Positions 46,712 to 54,201 of a DNA stretch of 64,000 bases are shown one piece after another. Position 1 is the stretch's first letter; each line of letters opens with the position of its first letter. This stretch comes from CAXMPK01 sp964195405 (GTDB lineage Bacteria; Actinomycetota; Acidimicrobiia; Spongiisociales; ZC4RG35): NCBI GenBank assembly GCA_964195405.1, contig CAXMPK010000119.1, positions 51,337 to 115,336 of the forward strand, in the 5' to 3' direction. A model generated the notes under the pieces. That model did not search any database. It was given only the letters and a program-made list of their open reading frames with translations, and had not been told where the DNA came from. Made by a program: the position numbers and the translations under genes.

Positions 46712-49434
46712 TGGTGAGCCTTAGCCGGGTCGATGGTGGTCGGGTCGATCTGGTAGCGATCGAATGCGTCTTGAACCATCGTGATGGGGACGAGTCCTTG
46801 TTTTGCCAGCTCAGTCAGCACGGTTGCCACGAGGGTCCCGGTATCGATCTCGAAGAACCGGCGGAGAGCCCCGCGAGAGTCGGATCGTCCGAAGCCATCG
46901 GTCCCCAGTGTTGTGAGACCTCCGGGCACCCACTTCGCCACTTGATCGGGAACCAGAGTCATGAAGTCGGTGACGGCAACAATCGGGCCATCGACGGCGG
47001 CGAGAGTGCGTGTGAGTCGAGGGGTTTGGGGTGGGGCATTGGGGTGGAGACGGTTCCACCGCTCGACGGACAGTGCTTCCTCACGCAACGTTTTGTATGA
47101 GGTGACCGACCACAATTCGGCACCAACGCCGTAGTGCTTGAAAAGCTCGCTGGCTGCATCTCGAGCCGCCAGGTTGGCTGTGCCAGAGAAAAGAATCGCC
47201 ACATCGTTCGATGTTCCGTCGGGCGCATTGGCGAACCGATAGATCCCGTCCACGATTCCCTGCTCGACACCGGCAGGCCTGGGAGGCTGGGAGAAGTTCT
47301 CGTTGTAGAGGGTCAGGTAATAGAAGACGTCGTCTGGTTCGGAGCCGTACATCCTGGCCAACCCGTGCTCGATGATCGTCCCCACTTCGTAGGCAAACGC
47401 CGGGTCGTAGGCCTGGCAGACCGGATAGGTCGACGCGAGGAGAAGGCTGTGCCCGTCCTGATGCTGAAGACCTTCCCCGGCAAGAGTTGTCCGTCCTGCT
47501 GTCGCTCCAAGAAGAAACCCCCTGGCCCTGGCGTCAGAGGCGTTCCAGATGAGGTCACCGACGCGCTGAAATCCGAACATGGAGTAAAAGATGTAGAACG
47601 GCACCATCGGCACACCACGGGTCGCGTAAGAAGTGGCGGCAGCCGTCCAGGAGGCAAGGGAGCCCGATTCGGTAATCCCCTCCTCGAGGATCTGACCGTC
47701 CTGGCTCTCACTGTAAGACAGAAGCATCGCGGCGTCGACCGGCTCGTATAGCTGTCCTTTCGATGCGTAGATCTTCAACTCCCGGAATAGTGAGTCCATA
47801 CCGAAGGTACGGGCCTCGTCTGGGACGATCGGCACGACGTAGTCGCCAAAAGCCTCCGCCCTGGCGAGGTTGCGGAGCAGCCTGGTGAACGCGGAAGTGG
47901 TTGAGGCCTCCACCTTTCCCGAACCTGCGTAGACGTCGGCGTAGACCTCCGACGATGGCAATGTGAGCTCGAGCTTGGGCCGAACCACCCGCTGGGGGAT
48001 CGGTCCTCCCAATTCCTGACGACGGGCTTGAAGGTATTCGGACTCCGGGCTGCCAGCCGCCGGTCGGAAGTAGGGCGGCTCGGAATCCCCGGCTAATGAC
48101 TCGGCCGGGATCTCAGCTTCGAGATGAAGTGTCTCACGAAGAACGAGCAGCTGTTTGTTGGTCAGCTCCTTGATCGAGTGGGTGGCGTTACGTCCCTCGA
48201 CATCTGGTCCCAACGTCCAACCCTTGATTGTCTTTGCCAGGATGACGGTGGGCTTTCCGTTGTCGAGCTCGGTCGCCACCTTGTAGGCGGCATATATCTT
48301 GCGGAAATCGAGCCCACCCCGACGTAGCGCCCAAACCTCGTCGTCGGACATGTCGTTTACCATTTCCTTGGTACGGGGATCTTTCCCGAAGAAATGGTCT
48401 CGCACATAAGCACCATCTTCCGCCTTGTATCGCTGATACTCGCCGTCCACGGTCGAGTTCATCACGTTGACGAGTGCGCCTTCGGTGTCTTTGGCGAGGA
48501 GAGTGTCCCATCCACTTCCCCAGATCAGCTTGATGACGTTCCAGCCGGCGCCGCGAAAGACCGCCTCCAACTCGGTGATGATCTGGCCATTGCCCCTCAC
48601 CGGACCATCGAGGCGTTGCAGATTGCAGTTGACCACCCATGTCAGATTGTCGAGCCCTTCTCTGGTTGCCAAAGAGATCGCGCCCAGCGTTTCAGGCTCA
48701 TCAGTCTCTCCATCACCTATGAAGCACCAGACTCGGGATTTGGAGGTGTCGTCCAAACCCCGGTTCCCCAGATACTTGTTGAATCTGGCGTGATAGATCG
48801 AGTTGATCGGTCCCAGACCCATCGAAACGGTGGGGAATTCCCAAAAGTCGGGCATAAGCCGAGGATGGGGATAAGAAGAGAGACCGTCGCCATCGATCTC
48901 AAAGCGGAAGTTGTTGAGGTGTTTCTCCTCGAAACGTCCTTCGAGGAAGGCCCGGGCGTAGACACCGGGCGCGGCGTGACCCTGGATGTAGACATGGTCG
49001 CCGCCACCTTCGGCGTTGTTCCCCTTGAAGAAGTGGTTGAAGCCGATTTCGTAGAGGGTGGCGGAGGAGGCAAACGTCGAGAGGTGCCCGCCGATTCCCT
49101 TCTCGCGATGGTTGGCTTTCACGACCATGACCGCGGCGTTCCATCTGATGAATCTGCGAATCCTCCGCTCCAGATGCTCGTCGCCGGGAAACTCAGCCTC
49201 TTCTTCGAGGGGAATTGTGTTGATGTAGGGGGTCTTTACCACTCCAGGAACCCCAAGCCGTTTCTCGTGAGCCCGTTCCAGAAGCTTGGCGAGTAGATAT
49301 CGAGCGCGCACCGATCCAAACTCTTTGACCACTGCATCGAGTGACTCAATCCATTCCTGGGTCTCTACCGGATCGGTGTCGGGCAACTGATAGACGTATT
49401 CGTCGCCGAGAGTCTCTCCGAGGTCACCTGTCAT
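46708..49434 (-). CDS. aceE: Pyruvate dehydrogenase E1 component (homodimeric)
   Basis: This 908-residue ThDP enzyme decarboxylates pyruvate and acetylates the lipoyl E2. Landmarks are YINTIPLEEEAEFPGD, GGHLSTFASSATLYEIGFNHFF, the ThDP-metal motif GDGETDEPETLGAI with NCNLQRLDGPV, and SYATRGVPMVPFYIFYSMFGFQRVGD. The open frame extends upstream to 49746 but crosses the hydrolase gene. I start at ATG 49434, which has TAACCT 7 nt upstream and begins the acidic N-terminus normal for actinobacterial AceE. E2 and E3 are not in the window. It is the first gene of an operon with the rhodanese-MoeB and JAMM genes. Confidence 0.96.
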   Translation of the reverse strand: MTGDLGETLGDEYVYQLPDTDPVETQEWIESLDAVVKEFGSVRARYLLAKLLERAHEKRLGVPGVVKTPYINTIPLEEEAEFPGDEHLERRIRRFIRWNAAVMVVKANHREKGIGGHLSTFASSATLYEIGFNHFFKGNNAEGGGDHVYIQGHAAPGVYARAFLEGRFEEKHLNNFRFEIDGDGLSSYPHPRLMPDFWEFPTVSMGLGPINSIYHARFNKYLGNRGLDDTSKSRVWCFIGDGETDEPETLGAISLATREGLDNLTWVVNCNLQRLDGPVRGNGQIITELEAVFRGAGWNVIKLIWGSGWDTLLAKDTEGALVNVMNSTVDGEYQRYKAEDGAYVRDHFFGKDPRTKEMVNDMSDDEVWALRRGGLDFRKIYAAYKVATELDNGKPTVILAKTIKGWTLGPDVEGRNATHSIKELTNKQLLVLRETLHLEAEIPAESLAGDSEPPYFRPAAGSPESEYLQARRQELGGPIPQRVVRPKLELTLPSSEVYADVYAGSGKVEASTTSAFTRLLRNLARAEAFGDYVVPIVPDEARTFGMDSLFRELKIYASKGQLYEPVDAAMLLSYSESQDGQILEEGITESGSLASWTAAATSYATRGVPMVPFYIFYSMFGFQRVGDLIWNASDARARGFLLGATAGRTTLAGEGLQHQDGHSLLLASTYPVCQAYDPAFAYEVGTIIEHGLARMYGSEPDDVFYYLTLYNENFSQPPRPAGVEQGIVDGIYRFANAPDGTSNDVAILFSGTANLAARDAASELFKHYGVGAELWSVTSYKTLREEALSVERWNRLHPNAPPQTPRLTRTLAAVDGPIVAVTDFMTLVPDQVAKWVPGGLTTLGTDGFGRSDSRGALRRFFEIDTGTLVATVLTELAKQGLVPITMVQDAFDRYQIDPTTIDPAKAHQ

Positions 49435-49447
49435 GGCTGCCAGGTTA
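49435..49447 (-). promoter_or_regulatory. Putative leaderless promoter -10 of the aceE operon
   Basis: On the minus strand TAACCT (49447-49442) lies 7 nt before ATG 49434, just after the stop of the upstream hydrolase gene. Its presence suggests that aceE is transcribed separately from the hydrolase. Confidence 0.45.
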
Positions 49448-49448
49448 G

Positions 49449-50333
49449 TTAGGCCGTGATTTCGGTTCGAAGTCTGGTCTCGAGCCATGGAACGATGGTC
49501 CCCACCAGCCTGACCGGTGCATCGAGTTGTGGGGTGTGACCGGTATCTTCGAGTTGGACCAAGTCCCAGTCGGGACGCAGCGAGCACAGCCACTCGACAG
49601 CGGTTGGAGAGACGATCCGATCTTCGAGACCATGGATCACCAGGGTCGGGGCTTTGATGGCCCTGATGATTTCGACAAAGTCTCGGGGTCGTCGAAAGAG
49701 CTTTCCGATGGAATTGGCGGTCGAAGGAATAGCTTCGGCCGTCCACGGGAATTGACGACGTCTCTCTGCGAGCGTGATGAAGCTTTGCATCATGTCGACG
49801 GGGATGCGGCTCGGTTTGTGTGCAACCGACGCGAGCGTCAACTTGACCAACTCCTCAGACGTGTAGCGGTTGAGCAAGTGGCGAGAAACCGAAACACCGA
49901 GACCAGGTGTCGCCTGAATCAGGAGACGACGTGCCATTGGCCAGTGAATCTTGGGATCTCCCAGCCGAGGAGGAGTGGCCGGCGATACCAGCACGAGACG
50001 CTCGACGACTTCGGGAGAATCCGCGGCGAGCATTTCAGCAAGAAGCCCACCCAGGGAGTTTCCAAGCAGAGTGGCTGTGCCGGAAACCTCTTCCACGAAA
50101 GCTCGGACGGCGTTGGCGTGTGTATTCAGGCTCCAATCGGGGCCGGGGGTTGAGAGGCCGAACCCGGGGAGATCGAGGGCGACCACCCGGGCGTTGGCGG
50201 CGAGTCTGGGCCCGATCGCTTCCCAGTTGGCGATAGAACCGCCGAGACCGTGAACCAGGACGATGGTGTCGCCCGACCCGCCGTAGTCCTTCCAGTGGAG
50301 AGGACCGGCCGCCGTGTTGATCAGGCTCTGCAT
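49449..50333 (-). CDS. Alpha/beta hydrolase
   Basis: This 294-residue soluble hydrolase has the oxyanion HGLGG motif, the nucleophile elbow GNSLGG (Ser), an acid residue in HGLEDRIVSP and the catalytic His in DTGHTPQLD. The cap region is of ordinary length. The substrate cannot be determined; the fold includes esterases, C-C hydrolases and haloalkane dehalogenases. It lies 14 bp upstream of aceE on the same strand. TATCCT lies 7 nt before ATG 50333. Confidence 0.9.
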   Translation of the reverse strand: MQSLINTAAGPLHWKDYGGSGDTIVLVHGLGGSIANWEAIGPRLAANARVVALDLPGFGLSTPGPDWSLNTHANAVRAFVEEVSGTATLLGNSLGGLLAEMLAADSPEVVERLVLVSPATPPRLGDPKIHWPMARRLLIQATPGLGVSVSRHLLNRYTSEELVKLTLASVAHKPSRIPVDMMQSFITLAERRRQFPWTAEAIPSTANSIGKLFRRPRDFVEIIRAIKAPTLVIHGLEDRIVSPTAVEWLCSLRPDWDLVQLEDTGHTPQLDAPVRLVGTIVPWLETRLRTEITA

Positions 50334-50346
50334 CGTCGGCAGGATA
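50334..50346 (-). promoter_or_regulatory. Putative leaderless promoter -10 of the alpha/beta hydrolase gene
   Basis: On the minus strand TATCCT (50346-50341) lies 7 nt before ATG 50333, with no Shine-Dalgarno. Confidence 0.4.
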
Positions 50347-50407
50347 CCGACGAGAGACGCATACTCGGCTGTCGCTAGAGTTCCCGGATCACCGAGGGGA
50401 GCATTGC

Positions 50408-51346
50408 TTGGTTGACATTCTCACGGCAACTGATCTGGTGAAACGGTTTGGCGATCTCACCGCGGTCAACGGTGTCAGTTTCTCAATTGCCGACGGGGAG
50501 ACTTTCGGGTTGCTCGGCCCCAATGGTGCCGGGAAGACAACGGCAATTTCAATGATCTCCGGTCTACTCGAATCGGATGCAGGAACCGTGACAGTTGCCG
50601 GTGACTCGGTGGGCACATCGTCGACCAAAGCCAAGGCTCACATCGGTCTTGTGCCCCAGGAATTGGCCATCTACCCGGATCTCACCGGTGAAGAAAATCT
50701 TCATTTCTTTGGTCGGCTGTATGGAATGGGTGGTGACGATCTCGGTACCCGTGTAGACAAGGTGCTCGACATCGTCGGGCTGAGCGAGCGTCGTCATGAT
50801 TTCACCAAGGAATACTCGGGTGGAATGAAGCGGAGACTGAACATCGGCATCGGCCTACTCCACAAACCGCGGCTGTTGATCCTGGACGAACCGACGGTGG
50901 GAGTCGATCCGCAGTCGCGCAACGCCATCCTCGAGTCAGTGGAGAGCTTGTCCGACGAAGGGATGGCTGTCCTCTACACCACTCACTACATGGAAGAGGC
51001 TGAGCGTCTTTGCGATCGGGTAGCGATCATCGATGAGGGGAAGATCAAGGCCGAGGGGACGAGACGTGAGCTGGTTTCGTTGGTGGGCGAGAAGGACAAG
51101 ATCGCCATCGTCGGTTCCGGCAGCCTGGGTGCATCTGTGGAGCCGGTTTCTCAGCTCTCTGGCATTTCGGAGGCCTCCTCTTCCGAGCACCGATTGGACG
51201 TGTTGGCGGATGACGCCTCTTCGGTCCTACCCAGCTTGCTGATGGCGGTGACCGACTCGGGAGGAGTAATCACAGGTGTCGAGGTGATCGAACCCAACCT
51301 CGAAGCGGTGTTTCTGCATCTGACTGGAAAGGCGTTGCGAGACTGA
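50408..51346 (+). CDS. ABC-2 type exporter ATPase (DrrA-like)
   Basis: This 312-residue ATP-binding subunit has Walker A GPNGAGKTTAIS, signature YSGGMKRRLNIGIGL, Walker B LLILDEPTVGVD and a switch His in YTTHYMEEAE. The C-terminal extension of about 90 residues is typical of DrrA/CcmA-type drug or lipid exporters. The start is TTG 50408 with GAGGGGAG just upstream. Two ABC-2 permeases follow immediately, completing an exporter with one ATPase and two different membrane subunits. Confidence 0.93.
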   Translation: MVDILTATDLVKRFGDLTAVNGVSFSIADGETFGLLGPNGAGKTTAISMISGLLESDAGTVTVAGDSVGTSSTKAKAHIGLVPQELAIYPDLTGEENLHFFGRLYGMGGDDLGTRVDKVLDIVGLSERRHDFTKEYSGGMKRRLNIGIGLLHKPRLLILDEPTVGVDPQSRNAILESVESLSDEGMAVLYTTHYMEEAERLCDRVAIIDEGKIKAEGTRRELVSLVGEKDKIAIVGSGSLGASVEPVSQLSGISEASSSEHRLDVLADDASSVLPSLLMAVTDSGGVITGVEVIEPNLEAVFLHLTGKALRD

Positions 51347-51347
51347 A

Positions 51348-52508
51348 GTGAGCGCCGCTGTCCTCATAGCAACAAAAGATCTCAAACTCCGGATACGAGA
51401 CCGCTCCTTCATCATCCTCGGGATCGTCGCCCCTCTCTCACTGGCGGTGATCTTCAATCTTGTCTTCGGCAATGCCTTCGATGCCGGCACCGGGATTGGG
51501 CTCGAACTGGGAGTTGTCGATCTGGACCAGTCCGAATCTTCTCGAGGACTCAGTCAGCTACTCGAAGCCCAAGACGACGAGTTTCTCACACTGACGTCGT
51601 TTGATTCCGTGGCCATGGCAGAAGACGCCATCGGGAAAGACGAAATCAATGCGTTTTTCTTCTTTGAGGAGGACTTCAGCCAGAGCCTCACGTCGAATCA
51701 AGCGGCAACCATCTTCGTCGTCGGCGACATCGACGCATCGACGACGACTCAGATCGCCGCCGGTTTCGCCGAGAGTTATGGGACAAGTCTCGACGCTGTT
51801 CGCATTGCGGTGCTCACCATCGTTCAGCTGACGGCCAGTCCTCCCGCCGGGAATCCTCTGAGTGCGGCCTTCTCATATGAGTTCACGGACGTTGAAGCGG
51901 CGACACGACAGCTTGACGGAAACACCTATTTCGCAGCGGCCATGGGAGTTTTCTTCCTCTTCTTCACCGTGCAGTTTGGCGTCTCGGGATTGCTCGAGGA
52001 GGGTCGGCTGGGAACTCTCGACCGTCTCATGGTGGCGCCGATCAAGAAGTCATCCGTGATTGGAGGGAAAGCGATCCTCTCCTTCGCTCTCGGGATCATC
52101 TCGATGGGGGTGATGGTTGTGGTCACCTCGATCCTGATGGGAGCGGTCTGGGGCGCTCCGCTTGGTGTAACGCTGCTGGTTGTGGCCGGTGTCTTGTCCG
52201 CTGTGGGGATAATGGGTCTGGTGGCTTCGGTCGTCAAGACCCCCGAGGGCGCCGGCAACCTCGGCGCGATAATCGCGGTGGTCCTTGGAATGCTCGGCGG
52301 CGTGTTCTTCCCTATTGGCCAGGGAGACGATCTGCTGTCCAAGCTCACCTTCCTCACGCCGCACGCCTGGTTCATGCGTGGTCTTGGCGATCTGGCTGAT
52401 GATGCCCCATGGACGGCCGCCCTGCCGGCCACCGGAGCGATCATGGTGTTTGCGGTTGTTTGCGGTGCCATTGCCTGGGTGTTTGTTCGAAGAAGTCTGT
52501 CGCGGTGA
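51348..52508 (+). CDS. ABC-2 type permease, first subunit
   Basis: This 386-residue membrane protein has one N-terminal helix (SFIILGIVAPLSLAVIFNLVFG), a large extracytoplasmic domain of about 150 residues, and five or six C-terminal helices (for example YFAAAMGVFFLFFTVQFGVSG and GAIIAVVLGMLGGVFFPIG). This is the DrrB/YhgE-like ABC-2 layout. GTG 51348 follows the ATPase stop by one base. The stop overlaps the second permease start. Cargo is unknown. Confidence 0.9.
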   Translation: MSAAVLIATKDLKLRIRDRSFIILGIVAPLSLAVIFNLVFGNAFDAGTGIGLELGVVDLDQSESSRGLSQLLEAQDDEFLTLTSFDSVAMAEDAIGKDEINAFFFFEEDFSQSLTSNQAATIFVVGDIDASTTTQIAAGFAESYGTSLDAVRIAVLTIVQLTASPPAGNPLSAAFSYEFTDVEAATRQLDGNTYFAAAMGVFFLFFTVQFGVSGLLEEGRLGTLDRLMVAPIKKSSVIGGKAILSFALGIISMGVMVVVTSILMGAVWGAPLGVTLLVVAGVLSAVGIMGLVASVVKTPEGAGNLGAIIAVVLGMLGGVFFPIGQGDDLLSKLTFLTPHAWFMRGLGDLADDAPWTAALPATGAIMVFAVVCGAIAWVFVRRSLSR

Positions 52509-53668
52509 AGGCGTTTTCGATCGGATGGGTCAACATCCGGCGCATGCTGCGGGAGCGGTCAAACATCTTTTTCGTGTTCATTTTCCCGCTCGCCATCATC
52601 TTGCTGGTGGGGGTCCAGTTCGGAGGTGACTTTGATCCGGCTGTTGCTGTGTACCTCGCTGACGATGGCGAGATCGCAGAGGCAATTGCTACGGAAATCG
52701 AAGCGAACGAGTCGCTCAACGCACGCAGAATGGAATCAGAGGATGATCTCATCGCGACCGTGGAAAGAGGCAGTGCCCAGGCCGGAGTCTTCCTACCGGC
52801 CGCCATGGACGATCAAGCCGGTCAGGGTGAGGTTGTTGCGATAGGCCTTGTCACCAGGCCAGATGGATTCGGGCCACAGCTCGAGTCTGTGATCAGGGCG
52901 TCAGTGGCAGAGGTGATGAAACCGATTGGTGCGGCGCAGTTCGCCAGCAGTGACACGGGGGTCCCCTTCGGTGAGACGCTGGGCCCGGCTTCCGCAAACG
53001 CCGACAGCAGTCCGGGTGTAGGCGTCGAAGTGTCCGCGGTAGGTGATGCTCTATTTCCCGATACGCTGGGCCGATTCGACCTGGGGGCCGCCCAACAGCT
53101 GGTGTTGTTCACGTTTCTAACGGCGCTGGCCGGTTCGGCGGCGCTGATCCTGACCCGACAGCAGGGTCTCAGCCACCGCATGCTCTCCACACCCACTTCT
53201 GTGGGCACGGTGGTTGTGGGCGAGTCGTTGGGAAGGTTCGGCGTTGCGCTGTTTCAGGGTCTCTACATCATCGTGTTGACCCTTGTCATATTTGGCGTCA
53301 ACTGGGGTAATCCAATCGGTGCCATGCTGATCATCTTGACTTTCTCGGCAGTAGGCGCCGGCGCGGGAGTGTTGATGGGTGCAACGTTCAGCAACGATCA
53401 GCAGGCGAGCGGGGTCGGCGTGGTGATCAGTCTTGGCCTGGCTGCGCTGGGTGGTTGCATGCTGCCGATCGAACTGTTCTCGCCGACGATGCAGAAGGTG
53501 GCCCACATCACACCACATGCGTGGGCCCTTGACGGATTCGCCGAACTGGTGCGACATGGCGGCAGTCCTGTTGACATTCTCCCCGAGCTGGGGGTTCTCA
53601 CCGCTTATGCGACCGTATTGCTCGTATTAGCGGGCTGGAGGTTGCGCGTGGCCATCACACGGCCGTAG
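52505..53668 (+). CDS. ABC-2 type permease, second subunit
   Basis: This 387-residue permease is homologous in layout to the preceding one: an N-terminal helix (NIFFVFIFPLAIILLVGVQFGG), a soluble extracytoplasmic domain and a C-terminal helix bundle with LTFLTALAGSAALILTRQQGLSHRML and PIGAMLIILTFSAVGAGAGVLMG. The start is GTG 52505, overlapping the previous stop (GTGA). Longer readings cross the first permease gene. The two permeases probably form a heterodimer. Confidence 0.9.
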   Translation: MKAFSIGWVNIRRMLRERSNIFFVFIFPLAIILLVGVQFGGDFDPAVAVYLADDGEIAEAIATEIEANESLNARRMESEDDLIATVERGSAQAGVFLPAAMDDQAGQGEVVAIGLVTRPDGFGPQLESVIRASVAEVMKPIGAAQFASSDTGVPFGETLGPASANADSSPGVGVEVSAVGDALFPDTLGRFDLGAAQQLVLFTFLTALAGSAALILTRQQGLSHRMLSTPTSVGTVVVGESLGRFGVALFQGLYIIVLTLVIFGVNWGNPIGAMLIILTFSAVGAGAGVLMGATFSNDQQASGVGVVISLGLAALGGCMLPIELFSPTMQKVAHITPHAWALDGFAELVRHGGSPVDILPELGVLTAYATVLLVLAGWRLRVAITRP

Positions 53669-53675
53669 TGGTTGA

Positions 53676-54140
53676 ATGAGGGTCATGGAAGACCAGCGAA
53701 AACGAATCGGGCTTGGCCGGATCATCTCCACTCTCGGAATAGTCTGGTTTGGTCTGTTCTTTGCGGCTCGGTCTGGTCTTTTCGGTTCGAATCCCTTCAC
53801 AACTGTGATTCTGGGTATGGGAGCGCTGTTCCCCCTTCTGTTGATGTTCGCCGGACGGGTGATCAGGCGACGGTCGAAGCGCACACCTGTCGAATCCGTA
53901 GAGCCGGCGCCCCCTCCGCCCCGACCTACTCCGCCGCCGCAACGTCAAAGACCGGCACCAGATCCTGTGACTGTTCAGGAGCGAGCCGATACCGTGAAAT
54001 CGAAGAGACCTGAGGAGATCCTCGAACCCATCGAAACGGAGCCGGTGTCGTCTCCCATGCCGATCGAGACAGAAATTGGGGGGATGACGTCGGATGAGAT
54101 GGTGGCCGAAGCCAAGAAAAGATACTCCTCGGGTAGCTAG
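53676..54140 (+). CDS. Small membrane protein with Pro-rich cytoplasmic tail
   Basis: This 154-residue protein has two N-terminal hydrophobic segments (ISTLGIVWFGLFFAARSGL, VILGMGALFPLLLMFAGRV). A basic stop-transfer (RRRSKR), a Pro-rich tract and an acidic tail ending in TSDEMVAEAKKRYSS follow. The tail resembles short C-terminal oligomerisation motifs such as SHOCT, but I cannot assign it. It starts 7 bp after the permease stop, so it may be an accessory of the exporter. ATG 53685 is an alternative start. Its stop lies in the long hairpin that follows. Confidence 0.7.
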   Translation: MRVMEDQRKRIGLGRIISTLGIVWFGLFFAARSGLFGSNPFTTVILGMGALFPLLLMFAGRVIRRRSKRTPVESVEPAPPPPRPTPPPQRQRPAPDPVTVQERADTVKSKRPEEILEPIETEPVSSPMPIETEIGGMTSDEMVAEAKKRYSSGS

Positions 54141-54201
54141 TGGTCGCTTTTACAAATGATCGCCACGTCTCGTTGGCACCATTTGTGCGACACACCACTA
54201 G
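54137..54201. terminator. Long bidirectional hairpin between convergent genes (element D)
   Basis: Four nested arms pair: CTAGTGGT/ACCACTAG (54137-54144 with 54194-54201), CGC/GCG (54145-54147 with 54187-54189), ACAAATG/CATTTGT (54152-54158 with 54180-54186) and GCCA/TGGC (54162-54165 with 54174-54177) around an 8-nt loop. It spans the stop codons of both convergent genes. The outer arms match the half-sites of elements A-C. Confidence 0.6.

Noticed and set aside
48394..49296. Plus-strand frame of 300 codons inside aceE
   Set aside because: It is antisense to the conserved ThDP domain, has no family motif, and no ribosome-binding site or promoter-like element.
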